DNA of 64,000 nucleotides from an uncultured Flavobacteriaceae bacterium (GTDB lineage: Bacteria; Bacteroidota; Bacteroidia; Flavobacteriales; Flavobacteriaceae), in contig CANLUH010000001.1 in the NCBI GenBank assembly GCA_947494205.1, positions 434,001 through 498,000 on the forward strand. Reading direction: 5' to 3'. The notes under the pieces are model-generated. The model made no database searches and was not told the DNA's origin. It worked only from the letters and a program-made list of their open reading frames with translations. Positions 9,686 through 19,534 of the stretch are shown here, piece after piece. The position numbers and the translations under genes were made by a program. Positions within the stretch are counted from its first letter, which is position 1. Each line of letters starts with the position of its first letter.

Positions 9686-10987
9686 ATGAATAAATCGATT
9701 TCTGGTTTTTCTAAACTATCAAAATCTGAAAAAATAGACTGGATTGTAAGCACTTACCTTTCCAACTCCAATAATGCAAAACAAACGATTACTCAGTATT
9801 TTAATACTAATAGTAAATTGCAGCAATTGCATGATGAGTTTATTGAAAACACTATATCTAACTATTATTTACCTCTAGGTGTTGCTCCAAATTTTTTAAT
9901 AAACGGAAAAACGTATGCCATACCTATGGCTATTGAAGAAAGTTCTGTTGTTGCTGCTGCAAGTAAAGCTGCAAAATTTTGGATGACTAGAGGCGGTTTT
10001 AAAACAGAAGTTATTTCTACCACCAAAATAGGGCAGGTTCACTTTATGTTCCATGGTGATTTTAATAGCTTAGAACGTTATTTCAATGCCATTAAACCAA
10101 AACTCATTGAAGATGCCAAGCCTATTACCAAAAATATGGAAAAGCGTGGTGGTGGTATTTTAGATATTGAATTACGAGATAAAACCAAAGACATAAACGG
10201 TTATTACCAATTGCATGCCACATTTGAAACTTTGGACGCTATGGGTGCTAACTTTATAAACTCTTGCTTAGAGCAGTTTGCAAAAACGTTTAAAGCCGAA
10301 GCTGAAGAGCAGCTTGATGCTTCTGTAGAAATTGTTATGAGTATTCTTTCTAATTACGTTCCAGATTGCTTGGTTCGTGCCGAAGTCTCTTGCAATATTG
10401 AAGATTTAGCAGAAGGTAATATAGATCCAAAAACATTTGCTGAAAAATTTGTACAAGCTGTTAGCATTGCAGAAGTAGAACCTTACAGAGCAGTAACCCA
10501 TAATAAAGGAATTATGAATGGTATTGATGCTGTGGTTTTAGCTACTGGTAATGATTTTAGAGCTGTTGAAGCTGGCGTACATGCATATGCTTCTAGACAT
10601 GGTAAGTATAGTAGTTTAACTCACGCCAAAATTGAGAATGGTATTTTTAGTTTTTGGATAGAAATCCCTTTAGCATTGGGTACTGTTGGTGGTTTAACTA
10701 GTTTACATCCTTTAGTTAAAATTGCTTTAGATATTTTAGACAAGCCTAAAGCTAAAGAGTTGATGCAAATTATTGCTGTTGCTGGATTAGCTCAAAACTT
10801 TGCTGCTGTACGTTCATTAACCACAACAGGAATACAAGAAGGTCACATGAAAATGCATCTTATGAATATTTTAAACCAATTTGATGCTAATACTAAAGAA
10901 AAGGAATCAATTGTTAATCACTTTAAAACACATACAGTAACACACAGTGCCGTTGTTGAAGCTTTAGAGAAATTAAGAACAGAATAA
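9686..10987 (+). CDS. Class II hydroxymethylglutaryl-CoA reductase
   Basis: This enzyme interconverts HMG-CoA and mevalonate and, with the kinase downstream, marks the mevalonate route to isoprenoids. Using the ATG at 9686 gives 433 residues, the normal class II length. A longer reading from 9644 would begin upstream of the apparent promoter. Family residues are visible: Glu in MAIEESSVVAAAS, the LDAMGANFINSC segment, Lys in THNKGIMNG, Asp in TGNDFRAVE and the catalytic His near the end in QEGHMKMHL. Class II enzymes were first described as catabolic, but in Flavobacteriaceae this gene is regularly linked to a GHMP kinase, which favours biosynthesis. Confidence 0.94.
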   Translation: MNKSISGFSKLSKSEKIDWIVSTYLSNSNNAKQTITQYFNTNSKLQQLHDEFIENTISNYYLPLGVAPNFLINGKTYAIPMAIEESSVVAAASKAAKFWMTRGGFKTEVISTTKIGQVHFMFHGDFNSLERYFNAIKPKLIEDAKPITKNMEKRGGGILDIELRDKTKDINGYYQLHATFETLDAMGANFINSCLEQFAKTFKAEAEEQLDASVEIVMSILSNYVPDCLVRAEVSCNIEDLAEGNIDPKTFAEKFVQAVSIAEVEPYRAVTHNKGIMNGIDAVVLATGNDFRAVEAGVHAYASRHGKYSSLTHAKIENGIFSFWIEIPLALGTVGGLTSLHPLVKIALDILDKPKAKELMQIIAVAGLAQNFAAVRSLTTTGIQEGHMKMHLMNILNQFDANTKEKESIVNHFKTHTVTHSAVVEALEKLRTE

Positions 10988-10992
10988 GTTTA

Positions 10993-11904
10993 ATGCAAAA
11001 ATTTTATAGTAACGGAAAACTATTATTAACTGGTGAATATGTTGTTTTAGATGGGGCTAAAGCTCTCGCTTTACCAACTAAATATGGACAAACATTATCT
11101 ATAGAAAAAACAGATACTCCAGACATTAAATGGAAAAGTATAGACCATAATGGTATTACTTGGTTTGAAAGTACATTTCCTTTATATGCTATAACTGAAG
11201 ACACTTTATCTACCGAAAATACTATAGCTTCAAGATTACTTCAAATTTTAAAAGCTGCAAAAACGCTTAATCCTCATTTTTTAGAAGACGAAACTGGGTA
11301 TACCGTGAATTCTGTATTAGATTTCCCAAGAAATTGGGGCTTAGGTTCCTCTTCGACTTTATTAAATAACATTGCGCAATGGGCAAAAGTTAATCCTTTT
11401 AAATTGTCTGATGCAACTTTTGGAGGTAGCGGATATGATATTGCTTGCGCCTCTAACAATACGCCTATTATATATTATTTACAAAATCAAAACCCCTCTA
11501 TAAATCCTCTAAGTTTTAACCCTAGTTTTAAAAACGCTATTCACTTTATACATCTAAATCAAAAGCAGGATAGTAGAGAAGCCATTAAAACGTACCAAGA
11601 ACATAAAAAACACATCTCTAATACTATTGCTAGAATAAATAGCATTACCAATAGATTACAAACTTGCGACTCTTTAGAATCATTTGAAACATTAATACAC
11701 ACTCATGAATCTTTAATTGGAGATATTACAAGCCAAACACCTATAAAAGAGCGTATATTTAAAGATTATAAACATGCCATTAAAAGCCTAGGTGGTTGGG
11801 GTGGCGATTTTATACTTGCAACTGGAGAGACAACTTATGTAAATTCTTATTTTACATCTAAAGGCTATACTACAATAATACCTTTTAGTACAATGATTTT
11901 ATAA
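10993..11904 (+). CDS. GYDIA-family GHMP kinase (mevalonate-pathway kinase)
   Basis: This 303-residue member of the GHMP kinase superfamily carries the ATP loop NWGLGSSSTLLNN and the signature GYDIACA that gives the GYDIA family its name in Bacteroidetes. The late LGGWGGDFILATG segment matches motif 3 of GHMP kinases. It starts 5 bases after HMG-CoA reductase, so the two are co-translated, and a mevalonate-pathway substrate is the obvious inference. Which phosphorylation step it performs (mevalonate or phosphomevalonate) cannot be told from the sequence. A strong terminator follows the stop. Confidence 0.9.
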   Translation: MQKFYSNGKLLLTGEYVVLDGAKALALPTKYGQTLSIEKTDTPDIKWKSIDHNGITWFESTFPLYAITEDTLSTENTIASRLLQILKAAKTLNPHFLEDETGYTVNSVLDFPRNWGLGSSSTLLNNIAQWAKVNPFKLSDATFGGSGYDIACASNNTPIIYYLQNQNPSINPLSFNPSFKNAIHFIHLNQKQDSREAIKTYQEHKKHISNTIARINSITNRLQTCDSLESFETLIHTHESLIGDITSQTPIKERIFKDYKHAIKSLGGWGGDFILATGETTYVNSYFTSKGYTTIIPFSTMIL

Positions 11905-11946
11905 CAAAAAAAAGTCTTTTACAACATTGTAAAAGACTTTTTTTAA
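11905..11946. terminator. Bidirectional terminator between convergent genes
   Basis: Arms AAAGTCTTTTACA and TGTAAAAGACTTT enclose a short loop and are flanked by A and T runs on both sides. The hairpin serves the mevalonate operon on the plus strand and the lipoprotein gene on the minus strand. Confidence 0.9.
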
Positions 11947-11964
11947 TGAGTATTATATCTATAC

Positions 11965-12387
11965 CTATATAAAAGTATAAGTTACGGATACTGAAGGTTC
12001 TTGTTGCGTTACTTCTATAGTCTCGTTAACTACTTCTTCGTTATCTACAAATATTTTAAGTACTGCATCATAATCTTGCCAAGGATCTGTTGGCATAGTA
12101 CTTACTGCTGTATCATCTGTAAACTTTAATGTTAAACCAGTTCCTAAATTAACTGTTTTTTGTAAGCTTGTAAAGTTAAATGGCAAATCTACTTCTTGCA
12201 ATTCATCTATTATTTGCTCATCTCCTATTGTTATTGTAGCTATAGACTCGTTTGCAATAGCTGGAGTAACCTGAAATCTTATATCTACCGTTTTTGGATA
12301 TCTACTAGGCCCTTGTTCTTGATTATTATCGTCTGAAGAACAAGACACAAGACTTATTGTTAGTAGAATTAATAGCAATTTTTTCAT
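11965..12387 (-). CDS. Small lipoprotein of unknown function
   Basis: The 140-residue product begins with a lipoprotein signal ending SLVSC (C16) followed by an acidic tether SSDDNNQE. The mature part is beta-rich, with the pattern of a single immunoglobulin-like or transthyretin-like sandwich (VDIRFQVTP near the start, VTQQEPSVSVTYTF at the end). I do not recognise a named family. It lies 48 bases downstream of the PpiD-like foldase gene and may be transcribed with it. An outer-membrane or surface lipoprotein is likely because an acidic stretch directly after the lipidated Cys resembles the Bacteroidetes lipoprotein export signal. Confidence 0.8.
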   Translation of the reverse strand: MKKLLLILLTISLVSCSSDDNNQEQGPSRYPKTVDIRFQVTPAIANESIATITIGDEQIIDELQEVDLPFNFTSLQKTVNLGTGLTLKFTDDTAVSTMPTDPWQDYDAVLKIFVDNEEVVNETIEVTQQEPSVSVTYTFI

Positions 12388-12434
12388 TTGTTTATTTAAT
12401 TTAAATTAAAAAATGTATTGAGAACTAGCTCTTT

Positions 12435-14552
12435 TTACTGAACTGTTTTTGCTCTGTTATCCTCTATATCTGCAGCATCTGTTAAAGCTTTTACTACTCT
12501 AGATGTAACAGCGTTAGATTTCTCTGTTGCTAATCTATTTGCAAATGAAAGATAGTTATCTAAAGCTACTGCTGGTGTCTTTTTAGTTACTTGTATCATA
12601 TATACACCATTATCTCCAGTTACTAATTTAGAAGTTGCTCCTTCTTCAAGGCCAAATGCAGTTCCTACTACTAGTGGCTCTCTTCCCGCTCCTGCAATTG
12701 TTGGATTCTTCATGTTAATTGCAGATGCAGATTTTACTGTCTGGTTTTCGGCAGCAGCAACATCTTCTAATGTTGTAGCGCTAATTCTATCTTTTATTAA
12801 TTTAGCTTTCTTTTCTTTTCTTATTTCTGGTAAAGCTGTTACAGAAGCATCTGTAATATTCATTAAACCTGCTTCGTTTTTAGCTGTTACTTGAACGATT
12901 ACATAATCACCTCCTGCTACACTAAAACGCTTAACATCTCCTATTTCTCTTCCTTCATCAAACGTCCAACGTACAATTTCTCTTTGGTTTCCTACTCCTG
13001 GAATGTTTTCGTCTAATGCTTTTATTGTATTAACAGGATTAACTGTTTTATTCGTTTCTTTTGCTACTTCTTGAAATTCTTTTTTAGCTGTAGCTAATTC
13101 AAAGTTAGAAGCTTCTCTAAATAATTTATCTTCTGTATCTAAAGAGGCAACTATTTTCTTCTCTATTGTTGCTATCTTGTATGCCGGAGACTTTTCTTTT
13201 TGACTTAGTATCTCGATAATGTGATATCCAAAGCTAGTTTTTACAACATCTAAATCTCCTGTTTTATTCTCAAAAGAGAACTTTTTAAATTCTTCTGCTA
13301 AAGGCGAATTATATCCAAATTCAATTTCTCCATTGTCCTTATTAGCGACTTTATCTGAAGAGAATTCAAGTAAATCTGTAAACTTGGCTTTTCTAGTTTT
13401 AATTACTGTCAATAAACTATCTGCAAATGTTTTTGCATCAGCATCATTTTTTTTAACATCTTGCGCAGCATTAGTAGCTCCTGTAAAAGGCACTAATATA
13501 TGTCTTACTTTAACAGAATCTGACAGCTTAGTTACATCTACTAATTTAGACATTTTAAAACTTGTACCATCTTTATAAGGACCATAAACACCACCTACTT
13601 CTAATTTTGTAATGGTGTCTTTTATAACTGCAGGAATAGTGTTAGGAAAATTAAATCTGTCTTGATATCCAAAACCTTCTGAATTTATACTTACATATTC
13701 TGCAACGGCATCTTTGTTAACAGTATTAAAACCTTTAACTACTGTAGAATCTGCTCCTACATAAGCATCTTTAAGTAACTTAGTTAAAGTCGCCTTAATA
13801 TCATTTTCATCCTCTACAGAGGCAACTTCTTCAAACTTTACATATTGGATATTTCTAGAATCTTCTACTTCGTACTTTTTCTTATTCTTATTTATGTAAG
13901 CAGTAATTTCAGATTCAGAAACATTTATTGTAGTGTCTGCTATAGATGCAAAAGGTATTTGAACATATTTAATATTTACCTTATCGCCTTCTAATTCGTG
14001 TTCTAACTTACCTTCTGTTAACGTTGCTGTTGTACCAGCTTTAACTAGATTCATGTAAGTATCTTGTAATCCTCTTGCAGACACAGATGTTTCATAGTTT
14101 ATCCATTGTTGGTATGCTGCTTTGTTAGGCGAATCTTTTAAATTAGCTATATAAGTATTTAATTTAGCTTCGTCGAATAAGCCTGCTTCATTTTGAAACT
14201 CTGGGCTATTTTGTAAGCTTGGCTTTAAGAGCTCAATCATTTGTTCTCTACTAATACTTAATCCTAAAGCGTCAAACTCAGTCTCCATTACCATTCTGTT
14301 AACCTCTGCATTGTACACTTGATTCATAATTTGAGTACTTGTAGCATTAGGGTTTTTTCTAGCTTCTACCTGAGCCAAAAATGCTTCTCTGGAAATATCT
14401 TTACCATTTACTGTAGCGACTACATTTGGAGATTTTCCTGTAAAGCTTACATCCGAGCTAAAAACTCCTGATAATATAAATGCAAATAATGCTAATGCAA
14501 TGACTAGTATTAGTACGAATGTTTTTTGTCTTATCTTATTTAAAATTGCCAT
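12435..14552 (-). CDS. PpiD/SurA-type periplasmic peptidyl-prolyl isomerase
   Basis: The 705-residue protein has one N-terminal membrane anchor (about residues 11-30), a SurA_N_3 chaperone region (to about 220), a parvulin rotamase domain beginning near VRHILVPF (residues 349-356, ending near 450) and a long C-terminal part. This is the PpiD layout: an inner-membrane-tethered foldase that assists proteins emerging from Sec into the periplasm. It is the last large gene of an envelope-biogenesis block that includes lptC, an outer-membrane protein and a CNNM protein. SurA proper lacks the membrane anchor, so PpiD-like is the better label. Confidence 0.92.
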   Translation of the reverse strand: MAILNKIRQKTFVLILVIALALFAFILSGVFSSDVSFTGKSPNVVATVNGKDISREAFLAQVEARKNPNATSTQIMNQVYNAEVNRMVMETEFDALGLSISREQMIELLKPSLQNSPEFQNEAGLFDEAKLNTYIANLKDSPNKAAYQQWINYETSVSARGLQDTYMNLVKAGTTATLTEGKLEHELEGDKVNIKYVQIPFASIADTTINVSESEITAYINKNKKKYEVEDSRNIQYVKFEEVASVEDENDIKATLTKLLKDAYVGADSTVVKGFNTVNKDAVAEYVSINSEGFGYQDRFNFPNTIPAVIKDTITKLEVGGVYGPYKDGTSFKMSKLVDVTKLSDSVKVRHILVPFTGATNAAQDVKKNDADAKTFADSLLTVIKTRKAKFTDLLEFSSDKVANKDNGEIEFGYNSPLAEEFKKFSFENKTGDLDVVKTSFGYHIIEILSQKEKSPAYKIATIEKKIVASLDTEDKLFREASNFELATAKKEFQEVAKETNKTVNPVNTIKALDENIPGVGNQREIVRWTFDEGREIGDVKRFSVAGGDYVIVQVTAKNEAGLMNITDASVTALPEIRKEKKAKLIKDRISATTLEDVAAAENQTVKSASAINMKNPTIAGAGREPLVVGTAFGLEEGATSKLVTGDNGVYMIQVTKKTPAVALDNYLSFANRLATEKSNAVTSRVVKALTDAADIEDNRAKTVQ

Positions 14553-14699
14553 CTGTTGAAATAGATTTTATGAAATATAGTGGGCGAAAATACCATTTTC
14601 TATTTAATAATAAAAGCAGAATTTACCATTAATTATAATAATTTAAAAAAGCGGGCTATTTTTCTTTAAATGAAGACTTAAAAACGAGTATTTTAAAAT

Positions 14700-15998
14700 T
14701 TAATCTTCTTCTTTTACTTTTAAGCGGACTAAATCTATTTTGGTGTCGGATACTTCTATTATTTCAAACTGAAACTTATCTGTGTCTACAATATCCTTTT
14801 GTTGTGGTATTTCTTCGGTATGATCTACAATTAAACCTCCAAGTGTTTCGTAATTTTCACCTTCTGGTAAGTTTAACTTATAGGTTTCGTTTATATAATC
14901 GACTTCTAACCTAGCTGAAAACAAATAAACTGAATCGTCTATTTGCTTTTCTGTTAGTACAACCGTATCGTGTTCATCTTCAATTTCACCAAATAGTTCT
15001 TCAACGATATCCTCAACAGTCATTAATCCAGAAGTTCCACCATATTCATCTAGTACAACTGCTATACTTTTTCGCTTTTTAATAAGCACATTAAGTATTT
15101 CGTTAATTAGCATGGTTTCTGGCACATATTCAACATCTAAAACCATTGCTTTAATAGACTTAGGCTTCTTAAAAAGCTCGAAAGCATGTACATAACCTAT
15201 AATATCATCTATAGTATCTTTATATACAATTATTTTAGAGTACCCTGTTTCGGTAAATAAAGCAGTTAGTTCTGGTATTGAATCTTTAATTTCTACAGCA
15301 ATAATTTCTGTTCTCGGCACCATAACTTCGCGCGCTTTTACCTCGGCAAATTCTAGTGCATTCTGAAATATCTGTATTTCGCTGTCTATATCTTCATGTG
15401 CTTCTACAGACTCCATTTGCTCACTTATATAATTACCTAACTCTACTTTAGTAAATGCTAACTGCACTTGATCTCCTTCGGTTTTAAAGAATCGTTTTAA
15501 AACAAAATCGGAAATCCAAATCACAAAATCGGAAATAAGAGTAAATACTAAATAAAAAATATAAGCAGGAAAAGCCAATGCTTTAACTAGTGTATTAGAA
15601 TATATTTGAAAAAATACTTTAGGTAAAAACTCTGCTGTAAAAAGTATTACTAAAGTAGAAATAATAGTTTGTGTTAATAGACTAAAATCATCTAATAACA
15701 ACTTAATAAATGGAGAATTTGTTTCTAGTAATATTTTAGCAAACCAATCTATGAGAAGATCTCCCATAAAAAAACCATATATAACCAATGCTATATTGTT
15801 TCCAATAAGCATTGTCGCAATAAATTTTGAAGGTTTTGCTGTAAGTTTAGATAATATTTTAGCTAAAAATCCATCTTGCTTTTTTTCAATCTCTATATGT
15901 ATTTTGTTTGAAGAGATATAGGCTATCTCCATACCAGAAAAAAAAGCAGAAAGCAATAACGATACTATAATTATGGTTATAATAAGTGTTATTGACAT
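14700..15998 (-). CDS. CNNM/CorC-type membrane protein with CBS pair (hemolysin family)
   Basis: The 432-residue protein has a DUF21/CNNM membrane domain (about residues 1-185, with helices at 3-25, 60-80, 95-120 and 130-160), a CBS pair (about 205-330, including VMVPRTEI and VVLDEYGGTSGLMTVEDIVEELFGEIEDEHD) and a C-terminal CorC_HlyC domain. Such proteins are linked to magnesium or other divalent-cation homeostasis. The gliding protein GldE belongs to this family, but its usual neighbours (gldD, ssb, mutY) are absent, so I do not use that name. The gene follows a 61-residue membrane protein and lptC. Confidence 0.92.
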   Translation of the reverse strand: MSITLIITIIIVSLLLSAFFSGMEIAYISSNKIHIEIEKKQDGFLAKILSKLTAKPSKFIATMLIGNNIALVIYGFFMGDLLIDWFAKILLETNSPFIKLLLDDFSLLTQTIISTLVILFTAEFLPKVFFQIYSNTLVKALAFPAYIFYLVFTLISDFVIWISDFVLKRFFKTEGDQVQLAFTKVELGNYISEQMESVEAHEDIDSEIQIFQNALEFAEVKAREVMVPRTEIIAVEIKDSIPELTALFTETGYSKIIVYKDTIDDIIGYVHAFELFKKPKSIKAMVLDVEYVPETMLINEILNVLIKKRKSIAVVLDEYGGTSGLMTVEDIVEELFGEIEDEHDTVVLTEKQIDDSVYLFSARLEVDYINETYKLNLPEGENYETLGGLIVDHTEEIPQQKDIVDTDKFQFEIIEVSDTKIDLVRLKVKEED

Positions 15999-16014
15999 GT
16001 ATTAGTTGATTAAA

Positions 16015-16200
16015 TTACTTTCTATCATTAAACTTTTTATGAAACTTTCTTCTAAAGAAAAACATAAAAACAGCTAATGCACATAGAAACAGAGATAAAT
16101 AGGCATGACTTCTGTCTACATTCCAGCTTCTTATTACTTCATAAAGAAAATAGAATGATGCTATAAGATAGATATACTGGGTAAATTTTAAGTATTTCAC
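16015..16200 (-). CDS. Small two-helix membrane protein in the lptC block
   Basis: This 61-residue protein has two hydrophobic segments (about residues 8-25 and 33-50) joined by a polar turn, RSWNVDRSHAY, and ends in a very basic tail (RRKFHKKFNDRK). It is 16 bases from the CNNM gene and lies in the same direction as lptC. Its steady position and good hydrophobic pattern support a real gene, but I do not know its function. Confidence 0.75.
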   Translation of the reverse strand: MKYLKFTQYIYLIASFYFLYEVIRSWNVDRSHAYLSLFLCALAVFMFFFRRKFHKKFNDRK

Positions 16201-16281
16201 TTTATAAAAATTTTAATGCGGTAAAGATATATAAAATTTTAAAGCTTAGATGTGATATTGCGCTTTTAAAAGGTAAAAGGA

Positions 16282-16842
16282 TTATTCTGAAACAGCAAAC
16301 TGCCCGCTTATTTCTAGAACATCTGTAAGCCTAAAATCCTTATCGGAATCAAACCCTTCTCCATGAGTAATTACACCTTCACTCACCGACTTATAGGTTA
16401 CTGGAAGGTTTGTAAACATCCATTTTTTTTGTTGATCAAAGTATAGTTGCTTTGCATACAAAGTATCATTTGTAGGTGTTGCTACTATAACATTACCTTG
16501 TAAATCTATTAAGTCTGTTTGCGTATAGAGTATTGCATAGTCTGAGATAATAGTACTTTTTTTATTATCGTCATCGTAAACGTAAAGCGTAATCCCTTTT
16601 GGAAACTCCGAATACCCGAAAGATCGGTTACCGTAATCTAACATTTTAGGACTAATAAGGTTTGCAGACACTCTTCCTGAATCTGTACGTTTCGCATTAA
16701 TGCCTTCTGCCTCTCCTTGAGGTTCGTTTGCAGAGATTCCTATTTTCTGCACCTCCTTAAAGTTGTTTTTACATGAAAAAAACAAAGTCATGGCAATAGC
16801 CATGACTCCGATTTTTATAATATGTTTTACTGTGTTTTGCAT
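16282..16842 (-). CDS. lptC: LPS export protein LptC (lipoprotein form)
   Basis: LptC is the periplasmic partner of the LptBFG lipopolysaccharide exporter and passes LPS to LptA. The start at 16842 gives 186 residues with a signal ending LFFSC (C24), so this is the lipid-anchored version common in Bacteroidetes. The body is a repetitive beta-jellyroll with DYAILYTQTDLIDLQGNVIVATPTNDTLYAKQLYFD, the typical LptC/OstA pattern (quoted here only as start DYAILYTQ and end LYAKQLYFD in the protein). The start codon shares one base with the TPR gene's stop (TAATG), meaning tight coupling. A longer in-frame reading upstream would overlap the TPR gene by 40 bases and lacks a signal at its N-terminus. 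Confidence 0.9.
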   Translation of the reverse strand: MQNTVKHIIKIGVMAIAMTLFFSCKNNFKEVQKIGISANEPQGEAEGINAKRTDSGRVSANLISPKMLDYGNRSFGYSEFPKGITLYVYDDDNKKSTIISDYAILYTQTDLIDLQGNVIVATPTNDTLYAKQLYFDQQKKWMFTNLPVTYKSVSEGVITHGEGFDSDKDFRLTDVLEISGQFAVSE

Positions 16843-18197
16843 TAAATACTTGGTACAGTTACACTTCTTCCTATCCAACATCCAATTTTAATGGTAGCTC
16901 CTGCATTACCTTCTGTAAATATTTCAGATTTTGAAGGTGCTAGTGCTTTATATCTAGCTATTGCTTTAGTATTTCCTGCTTTTTTAGCTTCTTGTTCTGC
17001 TAACCAATATACTGCTCTTTTGTTAAAGTTAGAATCTCCACAGTTTTTAGCACTACTTGCATACATTGCAGCGATGAAAGAGTGAGGACTTTTATCTGAT
17101 GGGTTAAACTCTAATGCTTTCATAAAGTATGTTCTAGCTTTACCGTAACTACCTTTCTTTTTAAACTTATTAGCTATCTTTTTATACAGCTTAGCTTTCT
17201 TAAAAGGATCTTGTTGTAAAGATAATGATTGCTCATAATACTTAAGTGCTTCGTTAGATGCTCCTTCTTTATCTTTTAATATCCCTAAGTAGTATGCAGA
17301 ACTTGCTGATGGGTTTAAAGTGTGTAATGCATTTACTAATTTAAAGAATAATGGATCTCCAGTACAATCTTTATCAGACATTTTTCCTGCTGCTCTTCTT
17401 AACCAAATTTCATTTGACTTATTAGCTTCGAAATCTTTAGTATATAATGGTATTAAGTTTTCGCAATTTGCTCTATCTCCTAATTCTGTATCTACACTTC
17501 CAGATATTTTATCGAATGCTGCTAATGTTTGTGTATGATATCTTTTAAATTGCTTCTCTCTTTTACCTAATGCAGTACCAGCTTCTTCTTTAGCTAAAAT
17601 TACATTAAGCTTATCTGAATTATCTTTTACTTCTACTTCTATCTTATCAACAATGTCATCATATTTATCGAATAATTGTTGAGCTGTTTTTTCCTTAGCA
17701 TCATATAACTTTACCATTAATTTAAAGTATATGTATAAACTTTTTGCATTTTTAAAAGACTTTCTATCTTCATTAAAAGGCTTATCGAAAGCATCAAACA
17801 ATTGTGCATCTGTTAATCCTAAATCTGTTTTATTATCATATCTTAATTGCGCTTTTTTAGCTTCATACTCTCCTTTTGGAGTTTTACTTGCAAAGTTTGT
17901 AGCTCTTTGATCCCACATTTTAATAAGATCGTTTATAAATGCTACTTTATCTGCGCCGTTAGATTTTTTAATTTTATGCTTTAAAATTTTCTCTCCGTAA
18001 GTGTAGATTGCCTTATTGTATCTTGGACACTCTTCTCTAAGTTCCATAAATGGCTTGTATGCTGCTTCGTAATCTTTTGCTTTAGCATACTCAGACATTA
18101 TAGATAACTTTGTTAAACACTCTTCTTGACTTTGAGCAAAACTTAGGTTGAGCCCCAAAAATAATACTGTTATTAGTAATGTAATCTTATTCTTCAT
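16842..18197 (-). CDS. TPR-repeat periplasmic protein
   Basis: The 451-residue protein has a signal peptide (residues 1-21, ending SFAQ) and a long helical body. TPR-type helices are clear in the last third, for example YYLGILKDKEGASNEALKYY and KGSYGKARTYFMKALEFNP (about residues 310-375). A cysteine pair may be oxidised in the periplasm. It sits between the outer-membrane protein gene and lptC and shares a base with the lptC start, so the three are made together. A scaffold role in envelope assembly is a reasonable inference from context, not from a defined motif. Confidence 0.85.
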   Translation of the reverse strand: MKNKITLLITVLFLGLNLSFAQSQEECLTKLSIMSEYAKAKDYEAAYKPFMELREECPRYNKAIYTYGEKILKHKIKKSNGADKVAFINDLIKMWDQRATNFASKTPKGEYEAKKAQLRYDNKTDLGLTDAQLFDAFDKPFNEDRKSFKNAKSLYIYFKLMVKLYDAKEKTAQQLFDKYDDIVDKIEVEVKDNSDKLNVILAKEEAGTALGKREKQFKRYHTQTLAAFDKISGSVDTELGDRANCENLIPLYTKDFEANKSNEIWLRRAAGKMSDKDCTGDPLFFKLVNALHTLNPSASSAYYLGILKDKEGASNEALKYYEQSLSLQQDPFKKAKLYKKIANKFKKKGSYGKARTYFMKALEFNPSDKSPHSFIAAMYASSAKNCGDSNFNKRAVYWLAEQEAKKAGNTKAIARYKALAPSKSEIFTEGNAGATIKIGCWIGRSVTVPSI

Positions 18198-18226
18198 AAT
18201 CTTAATTTTTATGCAATTAGCTGTCG

Positions 18227-19534
18227 TTAGTTATATTTTCTTCTTTTAAACCATCTATCGTTTAAGGATAGACTTAATTGGAAGTTTACAAAGTTCTCTT
18301 TAATTAAGTTTGCATTTGTTGTTCCCCTTTGCCCAATTTCTACTCCTAGGTTAGCATTAGAGAATATTGTTCCAACTGGTATACCTACTCCAAAAGACAT
18401 GCCAAACTCTTTTATGGACTCATTATTTACATTTAGGCCTGTATTTTCGAAACGAACCCCTGCCCTATAAACCACTCTTTGCCAATAACTTGTAAACGAA
18501 TTATACTTTGGAATATAAAAACCACCAATAGATAACGCAGAGGCATCCTCGTAGGTTACTCCTGTATTTGTATACAATGGATTAGAAAATTCACTTGTTT
18601 TTTGCGAAGTATAATCTATTCCTGCAAACCATTTTCTTGGTTGCCCTATACCTGCTCCAATAGTAAACTTAGAAGGCAATGTTAAATTTGTTTTATCTAA
18701 ATCTAAAGCTTCTAAATCTGCATCTATTGTATTTATAATAAATTCCGAGCCTGTATTTGCATTAATAGTTAGTGTATTAAAAAAACGCTCATTACGAGAA
18801 GTTATATCACTAGTTGGTGAATAAGTTAAGGCAGACTGCAACTCTAACTTATCGGTTATCATGGTCTGGTAATGCAAGCCTATATTAAAATTAAGACCAC
18901 TTAAATCTGATCTATTAGATTCTTTGGTTTGTGCTTGTAAAGGCTCACCTTCATTATTATATCTAAATTCTAAGGTCGTGTTTTCTATATTACCAAAGTT
19001 ATAATTAGCATCTACTCCAATGCTTAATCCTTTGGTTAGTTGGTAACCTACAGAAAGGAATGCCTTATTTAAACCTCCGCTTCCATTAAATCGTGTATCT
19101 ATAGTTCCGTTTGGATTGCTATTTTCTAATTTGTACCCTACAGATGTATATGGTAATAATCCAAAACCAAAACCAAACTTTCCTATAGGAACAGATAACG
19201 CTAAATAATCGAAAGTAGAAGATTGTACACGATCACTAGAATTATTACTTTCCAGATTAGACGAAGAGTGCCCTCCTCCTACAGAAAACTTAACAGGTCT
19301 ACTCTCTTTTTGGTAAAAATCTATATTATTACCGCCATAAGTTGCCGGGTTTCTTAAGTTTATGTGAATACTATCTTTATAGATGCTTAATCCACCCATA
19401 CTTCTGTTTTCTACGGTACCTTTAAATTTTAAGCTACCTATTCCAAAAAAGGAATAAGGAGATGCTGTCCCTTCTTGGGCATAACTTTGAACTGCAAAAC
19501 ATGCAATAAAAACTAATAGAAGCTTTTTAATCAT
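18227..19534 (-). CDS. Outer-membrane beta-barrel protein, FadL-like architecture
   Basis: A signal peptide (residues 1-19, ending SYAQ) precedes a 415-residue beta-rich protein that opens with GTASPYSFFGIGSLK and NRSMGGLSIY, then shows alternating strands rich in Tyr, Phe and Gly, and ends LSLSLNDRWFKRRKYN. The Gly-rich start and the alternating pattern resemble the FadL/OmpP1 transporters, but I cannot confirm membership. Its stop touches the first base of the coaX stop region, so coaX and this gene overlap by one base. The neighbourhood (coaX, TPR, lptC) is a recurrent envelope block. Confidence 0.78.
   Translation of the reverse strand: MIKKLLLVFIACFAVQSYAQEGTASPYSFFGIGSLKFKGTVENRSMGGLSIYKDSIHINLRNPATYGGNNIDFYQKESRPVKFSVGGGHSSSNLESNNSSDRVQSSTFDYLALSVPIGKFGFGFGLLPYTSVGYKLENSNPNGTIDTRFNGSGGLNKAFLSVGYQLTKGLSIGVDANYNFGNIENTTLEFRYNNEGEPLQAQTKESNRSDLSGLNFNIGLHYQTMITDKLELQSALTYSPTSDITSRNERFFNTLTINANTGSEFIINTIDADLEALDLDKTNLTLPSKFTIGAGIGQPRKWFAGIDYTSQKTSEFSNPLYTNTGVTYEDASALSIGGFYIPKYNSFTSYWQRVVYRAGVRFENTGLNVNNESIKEFGMSFGVGIPVGTIFSNANLGVEIGQRGTTNANLIKENFVNFQLSLSLNDRWFKRRKYN

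Noticed and set aside
14700-15998. Assignment of the CNNM protein as gliding protein GldE
   Set aside because: The domain layout fits, but gldD and the other usual neighbours are missing and the block is an envelope cluster, so the general family name is safer.
16843-16881. Upstream start for lptC
   Set aside because: It would overlap the TPR gene and place a polar Cys/Lys-rich stretch before the signal peptide.
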